From NCBI GenBank assembly GCA_036417435.1, contig CM070904.1, forward strand, positions 62,070,408-62,134,407: 64,000 nt of DNA, written 5' to 3'. The notes beneath the pieces are model-generated. The model saw only the letters and a program-made list of their open reading frames with translations. It ran no database searches and had not been told where the DNA came from. Both the position numbers and the translations under genes were made by a program. Source of the DNA: Inia geoffrensis. Lineage: Eukaryota; Chordata; Mammalia; Artiodactyla; Iniidae. The stretch's first letter is position 1; each line of letters begins with the position of its first letter. Shown here in pieces: positions 12,746-25,470 of this stretch.

Positions 12746-14606
12746 CTGAAAAAGGAAATGATTATAGTAAGTTTCCGGGCAATAAAGAAATGTTGTTAAA
12801 ACATAATGAGGTGCACAGAATGGCACCCGTGTAAACATTTCTCATGAATTCTTTAGAACATGGGACAGAAAAATACTCAAAGACCCTGAACGTTACTAAT
12901 AAATGCCAAACATCAGTACAATTCCCAGAAATATATGAGCGAGGAAAATTTGATCCTCAAAGGTGGTGCTCAATTCTTTCAAGGAACAGAGCCCGGTTCC
13001 AGTTTCGGAGTGTAGGTAGTAAAGTCCAGAAAGCTAGCGATACATTTCTTGGTGCGACACGTGCCCTATTGTGTAATTAGGCCACACAGCGCACACATGT
13101 TGTAATGTACATGTGGTGGGGAGGTGGCAGTGGGGGAGGTGGAGAAGAGGGAGGAGGAGGGACACTATGCTTTTCTGAATGAGCATCTGACGGACACAGG
13201 TTTCACATGCGCCCACCCACCACACTTGCCTGGTGAGAATGAAACAGAAATTGGAGTAGCAATTTTATGTCTCCCAGAGTAGTTTGTTCACAGGCACATG
13301 GAGTCACTGGCTTATTCAAATGTGTTCAGATGTGCATATTCACTGAAGATAAATTTAAAACCATAGGAACTAATCCAAAGAAGTACACCCATTATATTCC
13401 CCAAATGGCTGAATGAATTAGTGTTCATTGACTGCTGGCAATGCTCCCTCTTCAACATGAATGCATTGAAAGCAGAATCTAGAACATTTGTATACATGCT
13501 TCCACGTGAATACCTAACAGAAACATGTATTAAACTTTAGCCAGCATTGAAATTTTAAGCTAAATTGGAAACTATCTTGAAAAATTTATTTTCAATACAT
13601 GTAAAGTTTTAAAGAAACACCCTTCAAACAGTGGTAACTTTTGGCCAGACCCGCTGAGTCATTAAGAAAGGAAACACCTGATGAAATTATCCAGGAAACC
13701 TAAGGAGAAAGCAAATTAGACTTTTTCATCTGATTTTGGATTTTTTTTCATTACCATGCATCTTTAACTTGCTAAAGGAAGCAGAAGAAATGGGGTCATT
13801 CAAGAATAGAGGAGTCTCAAAGGAAATAGGAGAGAGAAAGGGAAAACACAAAGAGGCAAACTTTTAAACTGCCTTATGAACATCACTAGCAAGTTAGTTT
13901 TATGAGGCATCCATGATATTCATCTTTGCAGAGCATATGCTTTAGTGAATATTTTCTGCAGATAGTCTATTGATAATCTAAATAGCACACATTTGAAATT
14001 AGAGAAGTTCTTTTTAAATCAGATTGCAGTGGCAGAACCTTACATAAACATGCTTCAAAAAGAGGGTATATATAAAAAAAGAAGGTATATAAAAGTAAAT
14101 ACTCTCTAGATGCTGTGTAAGTTTCCTTACACTTCCACTGGTTCATGCTCTTATAACATAGGATCTGTTTTTCCTTCTCCCCTCTGAGGCAGAGTAGCAT
14201 CATTATCATGCATAGCTGGTGCCTGAAACTACAATGCTAGGAGGCCAGCAAGGCACTGCACCATGGAGGTCAGGACCACTAGGCACTGTGCTAGTTCTAA
14301 ACCTAGGGGACATCACTGGTTCTTCCATTACCTTGTACTATGGCATTTATTGGATAATGGAGAGATAACGTTGTCTGTGAGCTTGGCCTCTGGTATCCTT
14401 ATTCATGACAACACTTTGCTTTTGTCCCATGTTGGTTTTAGATTTATTTAGTCCACTCTGATTTGCTATTTTATAACCATTTATCATTGCTCAAAACAAT
14501 ACAAATCTGCTTTTTGAATTGGCAAGTATATCTTTTAAGCAGTTACATATAATACTAATACATTAAATCCTATAACCTTCAGATAAAAATAGGACTCTAG
14601 TTTTTC

Positions 14607-14631
14607 CAATGTCATCTAGAAGATGACATTG
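14607..14631. repeat. 11-base perfect inverted repeat
   Basis: The arms 'caatgtcatct' and 'agatgacattg' are perfect complements around the loop AGA. It lies in intron 10 and no known element contains it as far as I can tell. Confidence 0.85.
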
Positions 14632-15599
14632 TTAATAAAAAAATTCAGCAACTATATCATTTTTCTAAACCATGTACTCTAAGAAATTAACTCTGCTTAA
14701 CAGCATGCAATCTCTTGAGTGTCTCTTTCCAACTGATAAAGAAACAAGAAATCTTTTTATATTCTTTATCACTCACTGTTTGGCTTCAAACACTTAAAGA
14801 GTTGTGAAAACTCTGGCTTAACGGTAATAGAGCAGATGACCTTTTAAAGTCTTTTCTGGCCCTGTGTTTTAGAGTTCTTCATTTGAGAATATTCCAGAGT
14901 TTCATATCCGGATTTTTTTGTCTGGTTTCACTGATGTTGTTTAATTCAAGTGTTATTATGATTTAAGAAACAAACAATAACCATATGTACATATTTTTGT
15001 ATATTTTTTGAGGAATTCAGTAAAGTAAAAATTGTTATTCTTCAGAAAAACAAATGATAAAATATTTTGCTTATAACCTATTTATAAAATCAAAGTCTGT
15101 AGGTGAATACTTCTTAAAAATCAGAAAAAAAAATTTCCCATCAATCCTTTAAAAAGGCAAGCAATCAAATGTTTATTTTCATTGTAAACAAGAAAAAAAC
15201 AAGTGTATCTTGAAGTTCTATCAGTTTGAGAAGACTCTGTTTCTCATGGTGCTAAACATTAAATTTTAATTTTAAAAAATGCAATTTGAAGATAGCAATG
15301 CATGTTTTGGGCATACTTGACACATTTTTTCATTTCAAAGTAAATATTTTATATTTCAAAAATGCACACTTTGAAAAAGGTATTTTATGCTTAAATTTCT
15401 AATTGAACATTATATTTCTTCATCAGTTTAGCCAGTGACATATGTAGCTGAAAAAAAAAAAGATGTTTCTTGTCTGTGAATAGCAGAGTAGTTAGCAGAA
15501 ATCAGTAATTAATGACTGTGTTTGTGGTACCTAAAACCAGAGATTGAAAAAACGTAATGCATTGGAAGTAGCTTCACTAGAGAGCCATTTCAATGTAAA

Positions 15600-15612
15600 T
15601 AATATGTATATG

Positions 15613-15674
<62 letters not shown>

Positions 15675-15676
15675 CA
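15600..15676. repeat. (TA)n microsatellite
   Basis: A nearly pure TA run of about 60 bases is flanked by interrupted TATG and TACA units. Confidence 0.95.
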
Positions 15677-16205
15677 TGATTTGGTTAGGAGGGACTCAGC
15701 TTTGAGCTGAGTAATTGCAATTGTATTTCTCCCAATAAAACACTTGTTAGCACTTTTGATACCATTTTCAAATAACTAACTCTATTGCTGAACTAATATT
15801 AAAATGATAAATTTCTTTCTTTTAAATAAAGAATGGCAGTAGAATATCAGTAGTTTTCAAATGGGAGACGTGTCATGACCACTACTGCAAGAAGTTTCTG
15901 ATGGTATTCCTCAAGAACTAGAAATGTTAAGTTTTTTGGATATTATTTCTTTCAAAAGACTAGAAGAAAAATATAGAATTAGAAAATACATCTAATATGT
16001 AAACAAGAAATAAACCTGGAAGAGCAATGCAAACTTTTAGTGGCAGTTACCTTTGGGAAGGGAAGAGAGATTGGCTGGGAGGGGGCAAGAGTAAAGGTAA
16101 GGGGGCACTTTCACTTTTTAGTTGATATTCTTCTGGCTTGCTTGAATTTATACCAATGAGAATGTTTCTATTGTGTAATTTTAAAAAGGGTAACCAAAAT
16201 GTGTT

Positions 16206-16418
16206 GGGTTTTTTTTTTTTTTTTTGCAGTACGCAGGCCTCTCACTGTTGTGGCCTCTCCCGTTGTGGAGCACAGGCTCTGGATACTCAGGCTCAGCAGC
16301 CGTGGCTCACGGGCCTAGCCGCTCCGCGGCATGTGGGATCTTCCCGGACTGGGGCACGAACCCGTGTCCCCTACATTGGCAGGCAGACTCTCAACCACTG
16401 TGCCACCAGGGAAGCCCC
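16206..16418 (-). mobile_element. CHR-type SINE, reverse orientation
   Basis: A poly-T start is followed by 'gcagtacgcaggcctctcac', and the element ends in 'ccaccagggaagcccc'. The direct repeat 'aaaatgtgtt' flanks it on both sides. Confidence 0.95.
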
Positions 16419-16699
16419 AAAATGTGTTTTTTAAAAGAAAGTTAACTTCATTCTACCAAAAAATTAAAAACTGTTAGAATTAATAAGTGAATTCAGCAAG
16501 TGGAGGTTACAAAGTCAACACACAAAAATCAGTTGCATTTTTATATACTAACAATGAACAATCTGAAAAGGAAAATAATTCCATTTATAATAGCATCAAA
16601 AATAATAAAGAACTGGGGAACGAGCTTGACCAAGGAGGCAAAAGACTTGTACACTGAAAACTAGAAAACATTGCTGAAAGAAATTAAAGAAGACACAAA

Positions 16700-17256
16700 G
16701 AGTCCATCGACAGATGAATGGATAAAGAAGATATGGCACATATATACAATGGAATATTACTCAGCCATATAAAGAAACAAAATTGAGTTATCTGTAGTGA
16801 GGTGGATGGACCTAGAGTCTGTCATACAGAGTGAAGTAAGTCAGAAAGAGAAAAACAAATACCATATGCTAACACATATATATGGAATCAAAAAAAAAAA
16901 AAAGGTTCTGATGAACCTGGGGCAAGACAGGAATAAAGACACAGATGTAGAGAATGGACTTGAGGACACGGGGAGGGGGAAGGGTAAGCTGGGACAAAGT
17001 GAGAGAATAGCATGGACATATATACACTACCAAATGTAAAATAGATAGCTAGTGGGAAGCAGCTGCATAGCACAGGGAGATCAGCTCGGTGCTTTGTGAC
17101 CACCTAGAGGGGTGGGATTGGGAGGATGGGAGTGAGACGCAAGAGGGAGGGGATACGGGGATATATGTAGACATACAGCTGATTCACTTTGTTATACGCA
17201 GAAACTAACACAAGTTTGTAAAGCAACTATACTCCAATAAAGATGTTAAAAAAATA
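16700..17256 (+). mobile_element. Young 5'-truncated L1 inside the older L1
   Basis: The element carries the C-terminal end of ORF2 ([16 protein letters not shown]) and a cetartiodactyl-type 3' UTR ending 'ctccaataaagatgttaaa'. Near-identical 19-base direct repeats at 16681-16699 and 17257-17275, differing at one base, mark the insertion. Confidence 0.9.
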
Positions 17257-18595
17257 AAATTAAAGAAGCCACAAATAAATGGAAAGACATCCCATATTCA
17301 TGGATTGGAAGATTTATTGTTAAAATGTCCATACTACCCAAAGTGATCGGCAGATTGAATGCAATCCCTGTAAAAATCCCAGTGATTTTTTTTTTGGCAG
17401 AAGTAGAAAAATTCATCTTAAAATTCATACGGAATTTCAAGACCTCCTGAATAGCAAAAACAGGCATGAAAAAGCAGAATGAAGTTGGAGGTCTCACACT
17501 TCTTGATTTCAAAACTTACTAAAAAGTACAGTAATCTAAACAGTGTGATACTGGCATAAAGACAGACATATAGATCAATGGAATAGAAGAGAGAACTCAG
17601 AAATAAATCATTGCATATATGGTCAAATGATTTTTCCACAAGGGTGCCAAGACCATTCAATGTGGAAAGGACAGTCTTTTCAATAATAACGTTGTGAAAA
17701 GTGAGTATCCACGTACAAAAGAATGCAGCTGGACTCTCACCCTCCACCATTTACAAAAATTAACACAAAGTGGATCGAAGACCTAAACATATGAGCTAAA
17801 ACTGTAACACTCTTAGAAGAAAACATAGGGGAAATTTTTCATGGCATTGAATGTGGCAGTGATTTCTTGGATAAAACACCAAAAGCACTGGCAAAAAAAT
17901 ACGAAAGGATAAATTGGACTTAATCAAAATTTAAAAATTTGCACATCAAAGGACACTATCAACTGAGTGAAAGGCAACCCACGAATAGGAGATAGTATTT
18001 GCAAATTATGTATCTGATAAACAATTAATATCCAGAATATATAAAGACTCCTACAATTCAGTGACAGAAAACAAACACTTCTGTTCAAAAATGGGAAAAA
18101 GATTTGAATAGACATTTCTCCAAACGAGATATAAAGATGCCAATAAGCACATGAAAAGATGCTCAGCATCACTAATCATTAGGAAAATGCAAATCAAAAC
18201 CACAATGAGATACCACATCACATCCATAGGATGGCTATTATGTAAAAACAGAAAATAAGCAAGTGTTGGCTAGGAGGTGGAGGAATTGGAGCCCTTGTGC
18301 ACTACTGGTGAGAATGTAAAATGTTGTAGCTCCTATGGAAACCAGTATGGTTGTTCCTCAAAAAGTTAAAAATAGAATTATTTTATGATCCAGATATTCC
18401 ACTTCTGGGTATAGTACCCAAAATAACTGAAAGCAGGAACTTGAAAGATATTTGGATATTCATATTCATAGCAGCATTATTCACAATATCCAAAAGGCAG
18501 AAGTATCTTGTGTCTATCAATAGATGAATGGATAAACAAAATGTAGTATATCCATACTATGGAATATTATTCAGCCTTAAAAAGGAAGGACAGGG

Positions 18596-18914
18596 CTTCC
18601 CTGGTGGCGCAGTGGTTGAGAATCTGCCTGTTAATGCAGAGGACATGAGTTTGAGCCCTGGTCTGGGAGGATCCCACATGCCGTGGAGCAGCTAGGCCCG
18701 TGAGCCACAACTACTGAGCCTGCGCGTCTGGAGCCTGTGCTCCACAACAAGAGAGGCCACGATAGTGAGAGGCCCGCACGCCGCGATGAAGAGTGGTCCC
18801 TGCTTACCACAACAAGAGAAAGCCCTCGCACAGAAATGAAGACCCAACACAGCAAAAATTAATTAATTAATAAAAACTCCTACCCCCAACATCTTCTTTA
18901 AAAAAAAAAAAAAG
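18596..18914 (+). mobile_element. CHR-type SINE inside old L1
   Basis: The head 'gggcttccctggtggcgcag' is followed by a long body and a (TTAA) plus poly-A tail near 18898-18914. L1 sequence resumes on the far side. Confidence 0.9.
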
Positions 18915-20757
18915 GCAGGCCATTCTGACACATGCTACAACATGGGTTAACCTAGAGGACATCAAGATAAGTGAAATAAACTAGGCACCATAGACAACTA
19001 CTGTATGATCCTAGTTATAAGGTAACTGTAGTAGTCAACTTCACAGACACAGAAAGTAGAATGGTAGTTGCCAAAAGCTGGGAGCAAGGGAAATGGGGAG
19101 TTAGTGTTTAGTGGATACAGAATTTCAGTTTGGGAAGATGAAAAATATTTTGGAGCTGGTGATTGTTGTACAATAATATGAATGTACTTAATGCCACTGG
19201 ACTGTACACTTAAAATGGTTAAAATGATAATTTTGTTATGTATTATATTTTTCCACAATATTAAAAAGTTAACTGTAAAAGTGTTTGGGGGATATGGTTG
19301 CAAGAAAACGGCAGAGCTATAAAGATGCTTGCAAATAATGCACATTTAAACTTCAGAAAAAACGAGATATTGCAGCATTTCTCATTTGGGGCAAAATTCT
19401 CAAAATCAAATGTCATTTGGATTATTTTGTATAAATATTCCAAGGCTGATTGATCCAAGGTTTAGATATACATGCATTTAGACAATTATCCATAGTAACT
19501 TTGGAACTCAAGTTTTGCATTCCTGCTCTGTCTGAAAGCAGGTGGCTAGGCCTAACAAAATTTTCTAACAGCAAGCAAATAAAATCCTGTTATTTGGCAA
19601 TAAGGGTTTGTTTTTCTTCCCCTCTCTCTTCCACAAAGTGTTAAAAGTCCTAGGCCAGGAGCAGTTGCCCCATAATAAAAGAAGGATGTAATTTGTAGCA
19701 GGTGGTTCTAATTGTGTCCATAAAATCTGTTGCTCAGTTGTGCAGAAGAGTAGAAAATCAATTAGCAACTACAAGCTTGGGTACTGGTGAGTGACAGGGG
19801 TGTCTTAAACAGGAAATCAGTAATGGAAGAAAATGATTACCAAGGTTGCTAGTGAATACTCCTGGATCTGAGGAGACTGTCCATCTACTGCCCAACCTTC
19901 TCAGACAAAAGATACTGTTGAAAAATACTCGAATGTGAATTGTCACTCAAAGAACAGTATGCCCGTGGGTCTTTGTTTCTTATCTGATAAGGTCCGAATG
20001 AATAAAAATCAAGAGCTTAGGACACTTCCTGTCTTCAACTTGTATGTCTCATTTTGAGTCATTGCTCTGGATGCAGACATGTTTGCAAGGCAGTGTTCAT
20101 GCATGTTAACTGCCTGGGAGAGATGCCTCACTGGGACTAATGTGTAGTACTCTGGGGCTTGACTGGTGACTGAGTAGCATGCCAGCAAAAGGTCACCTGG
20201 GGGGCCTAGGAGGTCGAGGAGGGTATGAAAACAAATTTACCTAAACTATAGATCTGTTTTAGAGTTGGACTACACATCAGCTTTGGCTACTGAATACAGT
20301 TTATAAAAAAATTTATAGTATTCACAGATATTACCTTGTTTGGAGGAAAGACTGGGACAGAAGGTAATATTCACAGTATTCACACATTCTCTTATTCAGT
20401 TTTGGGGGAAATGAAACATAGTAGGTTTTTTTCTAGATACTTTCTATCATTTGCATGAGGTCCCCAAAGGATTCTTAGAAAATGAAGTGTTTGAACTCTT
20501 AACAGGTTTCTGCCTTACTTGGGTCACTTTGGCACTATGAGTTATCTGTAATGTCACTTTGAGTTTGTCCATTTTTTGTGTTATTCCACTTTCTTCACTT
20601 GTTTCATGCGTTTATGTTCCATTTCTTTTGCTGCTGGCCTGCAAGTGGCACCTGGGCAACTGAACTATGCCTTTTATTTTTATTTTGTACAGCATGCCAG
20701 TGTTTAATATGATGCCTCTCACAGTATAGATATTCAATAAATAATTTTCTAATAAAA

Positions 20758-21102
20758 TTTTTTTTTTAATTTATTTTTTGGCTGTGTTGGGTCTTCGTTG
20801 CTGTGCGTAGGCTTTCTCTAGTTGCAGTGAGCGGGGGTTAGTCTTCCTTGAAGTGTGCGGGCTTCTCATTGCGGTGGCTTCTCTTGTTGTGGAGCATGGG
20901 CCCTAGAGTGCACAGGCTTCAGTAGTTGTGTTGCGTGGGCTCAGTAGTTGTGGCTCGTGGGCTCTAGAGTGCAGGCTCAGTCGTTGTGGCACACAGGCTT
21001 AGTTGCTCCACGGCATGTGGGATCTTCCCGGGCCAGGGCTCGAACCTGTGTCCCCTGCATTGGCAGGCAGATTCTTAACCACTGCGCCACCAGGCAAGTC
21101 CC
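20758..21102 (-). mobile_element. CHR-type SINE, long form, reverse
   Basis: It starts with a poly-T/AT tail, then 'ggctgtgttgggtcttcgtt', and ends 'gccaccaggcaagtccc'. The direct repeat 'tctaataaa' occurs at 20749-20757 and 21103-21111. Confidence 0.94.
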
Positions 21103-21129
21103 TCTAATAAACTCTTGACTGTAGATTTT

Positions 21130-21200
21130 TGCATAGTCAGATAACATATGAAAAGTAGTTAACACAGTGCCAGGTATGTGATAGACACTCAATGAATATT
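21130..21200 (-). repeat. MIR/L2 tail fragment
   Basis: The text 'aacacagtgccaggtatgtg' followed by 'atagacactcaatgaat' is the common end motif of ancient MIR/L2 elements. It is too short to assign. Confidence 0.4.
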
Positions 21201-22381
21201 ACACGCACAAAAAAGAAAGAATAAGATGTAAAAACAGGTGAAATAATTAGGCCTTCTTCTTCAGTGAAAAACATTATAATTAACGAAAGAGCATATCTTC
21301 ATTGGTCAAGATCCTGAATAAAGTCCAATGTTGACTCACTCACTGGAGGACTTCTAGCCCAAGGTACTCTCGAAAGCTTGTGGGTGGGTGAACAAGGCTG
21401 AGGATAAAGGCTTTCTTCTGCCTGGTAGCTATTCTGGGAAGGAGAAAGGAGAACTAAAAACAACACTGAGATACATCAGAAGTGGTGCTGTGCCCCGAAG
21501 AAAGGGCTCTTGAGCATAAAATATTTCACCTGGCAATTTATTTTGCCAAATGCGGTCAGTCTATCCCTCTGTGCGTGTGTGTGTGGATGTGTGTGCATTC
21601 CTGTGCATTGTTTGGAGGAAAGACTGGGAGAGAAGGTAAGAGGAGGAAGGAAACACTGGCGGCTTTGAACGTTGACTTCCCATGTGGGGAGAGCAGAGAA
21701 AGCACACAGAATTCCTCCTACAGGTTAGACCTGCATGTGAAGGGGTCTCTAGATAAAACCATAGCACCAGTTGTCCTGATTCCTGGTCTTCAACAGATTT
21801 TTTTAAAGGCAATGACCTCGGTAAAAAAGCAAGTGTCTTGCTTTGTGGGTATAATTTTCCATGGAACCACTGAAGTGTTCTACCTTGATTCTGTCTTCAG
21901 CCTGGAGGAGTCTGTCTCCCAGCTCTCACTGTCCTCCTGGCATTGATGGTGACACTGAGGTCTCTTCTGATGTTGGTACCTTTATCCCTTGCTACACATC
22001 TGTAACATGTTGCAAATTGTATGGAGTATAAAAAGGGCACAGTTTCTCTGTTTGTATGGTAAAGATACCTGTGCATAGAGAAATCTAAATCTAAACAAAC
22101 GTAGACCTAAGAAGCAATGGGGAAGCATTTGAAAATCCTCCACAGTTCAGTTTTACTTACTTTTTTTCTAAAAAAACTCCACATGACTCATACACATTAC
22201 ATTTAAAAAACACTTCATATTTAAATAACATATTTCTTTTCTATTACAAGCACTTAGATAAAATATCATTACAACTGAATATATTAGCAAAGCTAGGTAA
22301 TTAAGAAATCTTTATGGAAGATAAAAGACATCTTAAATTTTACTATTTGTTACTCAAAATCAATTTAAAATTAACATTGTA

Positions 22382-22590
22382 GGGGCTTCCCTGGTGGCGC
22401 AGTGGTTGAGAGTCCGCCTGCCGATGCAGGGGACACGGGTTCGTGCCCCAGTCTGGGAAGATCCCACATGCCACGGAGCGGCTGGGCCCGTGAGCCATGG
22501 CCGCTGAGCCTGCGCGTCCGGAGCCTGTGCTCCGCAAAGGGAGAGGCCACAACGGTGAGAGGCCCGCGTACCGCCAAAAAAAAAAAAAAA
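22382..22590 (+). mobile_element. CHR-type SINE, young short form
   Basis: This is a clean copy from 'ggggcttccctggtggcgca' to 'gtaccgcc' and a pure A tail. A perfect direct repeat 'ttaacattgta' lies on both sides, so the insertion is recent. It sits about 175 bases past exon 10 and antisense to the gene. Confidence 0.96.
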
Positions 22591-22764
22591 TTAACATTGT
22601 ATGGTTTAAATTCATCTAAATCAATAATTTAAATAACTTAATACTCTGTTGTACAGTGCACTTTAGATTTTCATTAGTTACTGATTGTGGCTAGATTTTA
22701 TCATTCCAAGAACCCTTACGGCAAAAAAGCACTGCATGTTTCTGATAGAAAATTTCTATTTTAC

Positions 22765-22877
22765 CTGTTTGTAATGGTTACAAGTGCAGGAGGACAGTAG
22801 TAACCACTGGAGGCGTGGCCAAAGCTTCGAAGGACAGTGTCAATTTTGTAACAGAATCTACCATGTCTCTCCCATCC
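22765..22877 (-). CDS. PLA2R1: PLA2R1 exon 10: start of CTLD3
   Basis: This 113-base exon enters in phase 0 and ends two bases into an arginine codon. It encodes GWERHGRFCYKIDTVLRSF and SSGYYCPPALVTITN, the first strand and helix 1 of CTLD3. The acceptor is TTGTTTAAG, a less usual AAG acceptor with a moderate pyrimidine tract. The donor is ACAG/GTAAAA. A young CHR SINE lies about 175 bases downstream in intron 10, in the orientation opposite to the gene. Confidence 0.94.
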
Positions 22878-23179
22878 CTTAAACAAGGAAAATGAAAATT
22901 AAGGACACAATCTGATTTAGTTAAATAGTAAAATATATATATTTTTGGTGTATTCTCATTTACCAGTTTCTTCTCGGACCCACTCAAAACTTAAAACTTG
23001 TATGTTTGTCTTAATATATTTATATTTATTCTATCTGCCATTAGCTACAGCCACTTCTACATTTATTTAATTAGTTCTTAAAACCCAAATGTTTTAACTA
23101 ATTTAAAATCTTTAAGCTCAAAACCTTAAAAGCAAATTAAAGAAAAGGGACATTCACTCAAGATCTCTCCTCTCCTTTC

Positions 23180-23217
23180 CTCTTTCTCTCTCTCTCTCTC
23201 TCACACACACATACACA

Positions 23218-23254
<37 letters not shown>

Positions 23255-23272
23255 CTTCTCTCTCTCTCTGTT
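23180..23272. repeat. (TC)n with (CA)n microsatellite
   Basis: Runs of TC flank a short CACACA block. The reverse strand reads as Arg-Glu repeats and is not a real protein. Confidence 0.93.
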
Positions 23273-23339
23273 CAGACTTATAAGATTTACTGTAAATGGT
23301 TCCTATGGGATGGTAAAAATCGAACATGTTGGCTTTAAG

Positions 23340-23480
23340 GACAGAATGCATGGGTTTGAGTCCTGGCTCCACCATCATGTGACCTTATTTAATCGCTATG
23401 TGTCTTAGTTTCCTCCTCTGTAAATATGGATAACAATAGTATTCATGGGGTTGTTCTGAGAATCAAGGGGAGAAAATGCA
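23340..23480 (-). repeat. MIR element
   Basis: The order 'gagtcctggctccaccat', 'tgtcttagtttcctcctctg', 'ggttgttctgagaatcaa' is the MIR core in reverse complement. Confidence 0.8.
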
Positions 23481-23559
23481 GGCAGAGACCCCAGAATAGA
23501 GCCAGGAACTTGGTATGAGCAAAGAGGACATAGGTATCTAGATAACACTGTACTGTTTT

Positions 23560-23580
23560 TGTTGTTGTTGTTGTTGTTGT
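23560..23580. repeat. (TTG)n
   Basis: Seven GTT units in a row form a short microsatellite. Confidence 0.9.
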
Positions 23581-23745
23581 TTTTTAAGGGTTTTTCATAC
23601 TGCTTATTTCATGTTATCCCACTGAGATTAGGGACTTAGATAACCTAAGTCAGAGACTAGTGGATAAACTGGCCTGGAACCTAATTTTGGTGCAATCCAG
23701 AACGGTTTCATCTGGATCGTCAAGCTTCCAAATAGAAATTGGCTA

Positions 23746-23768
23746 ATATATATATATATATATATATA
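23746..23768. repeat. (TA)n
   Basis: Eleven TA units form a short dinucleotide run. Confidence 0.9.
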
Positions 23769-25372
23769 CTTTTTGGTAAAGATTATTCCTTAGTCAACTG
23801 GCTAGCCTTTTAGAAAGCAAACAAGCTGTGGCACCTGACAAAAAATGACAAACGTGTATGGCTAAGCCCTGGGAGCAAAGAAGGGTGGCTCTATTCTTTA
23901 AAATCATATGGTACAGGAGACATGGGTTCATTAGTCTTCCATATTTCAACTTAGTTATTTTAGTTCTTTCTCTTCCAATATTATAAACTCATATCATTTC
24001 TATCAGTCTATTTTTATGTATTCACCAGTTTTAAAATACATTTCATTTTGTGTCATGCCAATACTTGCCAGATTTTGATGAGATATAAAATGATTTCTGC
24101 TCTACTACTCAGAAAATGTCTCAACCTTGCAGTAAATTAGAGAAAAATCTTATTTTAGAAGTAAGCTATTTTAGTTCAAAACATTATTAAATGGATCACA
24201 GGAGCACCACATCCAGCCCGCCAGGATGTGCTCTGAATTCAGTCCCTTAACTTCTCTCCCCAACCTTATCTGTGTGAGTAATTGACAGTGTCAGCCAGAA
24301 CCCCTCCGTGGGTCACTCCAGAGGGGGCAGGGAGGTTAGACTGCTTTTGTATTTGGAAGGACAGGAGGAGGAAGGCTGACAATTTGACCTTTCTGACAAA
24401 GTACTCCTTCTTCATTAGTGGTTTTTAGATCATAGGCTGCTTAGCAAAACAAAAACCCAAGAACTTGAACAGGCTCAAGGAAAGGGGGAGAAATGTGGCA
24501 TAGTAATAACCGGAAAACAAAGACTCTACTATAAGCCTTTGTCCGCACAATGAAAGTGGGAAGAATAATTGATTGTATTTGTGAATATCCTTTGTACATG
24601 AGGTGCCATTTCATTTTACGTGAATCATGATGGTGACAGTACTGAAACGATTGCTCATATTATCTAGTCCCCCCAAAGTGACTCAGATGGAAATAAAATT
24701 TTTAAAAATTTCTGCTTTGAAATTATCCAGACTTATTTTATAAGTTGGTTTTGCATGTGCAGACTGTTTAGAGAATTGCACTGAAGCAGATGGCTAAAAG
24801 AAATGAAACTTTCGAAACCATATTCATAGATGCATAAAGAAATTAACGGAATTTCACCATAAGAGTAAAGAACTGGCTCTGAACCCAGAATCCTTAAATA
24901 TTGATAAGGCTGGTCAGAAAGAGGGAAGCAGTATACAAAAGTTTAGATAGAACATCAGTTGTTTCTGCTGTGTAAGGAGTTAATTACTCTTTTGACACAA
25001 ATAAAACATGTTGAGTTGCGTTGAAAGCCACTGTAGGATGGATTTTTTTCAATATTTCTGATCAGATAGAGATTAGGTCAGTGATCAGTAATAACTAATT
25101 CAGGAAATGTAATCACTAGGTAAAACATCTGGTCACATGTCAGCTATGGCACATGTATTGTTCAGCTAAAGTGTGAAGAGTAACTAATATGCTTACACAT
25201 TGATGAATGAATCTAATGCAGTTGCTGAAGAGAGGGGTTATCGTTTAATTGGAACATAAGTAACTGGATTAGAAGAGAAAATAATTAAAAGAGAATTGCA
25301 TAAAAACCAGATTTGTGAACGTTTTGAGACTCACACAGCATAAAAATCTCCAATAGTTAAATCCAAAATTTT

Positions 25373-25374
<2 letters not shown>

Positions 25375-25468
<94 letters not shown>
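25375..25468. repeat. Compound (TG)n(GA)n microsatellite
   Basis: A TG run of about 34 bases joins, through ATGA, a GA run of about 55 bases. Purines and pyrimidines switch strand pattern at the junction. Confidence 0.95.

Positions 25469-25470
<2 letters not shown>

Larger units (their letters stand above)
16434..19275 (+). mobile_element. Old L1 fragment, split by two later insertions
   Basis: L1 ORF2-derived and 3' UTR sequence runs in plus orientation through 16434-16699, 17257-18595 and 18915-19275. It includes the old 3' end 'ctgtacacttaaaatgg'. The gaps are a younger L1 3' end and a CHR SINE. Stops interrupt every frame. Confidence 0.85.
12746..22764 (-). other. PLA2R1: PLA2R1 intron 10
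   Basis: This 10.0 kb intron contains the nested L1/L1/SINE block at 16434-19275, SINEs at 16206, 20758 and 22382, and a long (TA)n at about 15600-15676. The stretches 12750-15590, 15680-16195, 19280-20740 and 21112-22367 show no gene. Only a small hairpin near 14607 and a 32-base duplication (20336 and 21608) stand out. Confidence 0.85.

Noticed and set aside
23180..23272. Repeated short units considered as a CRISPR-like or satellite array
   Set aside because: It is a dinucleotide microsatellite without spacers; the genome is a mammal's.
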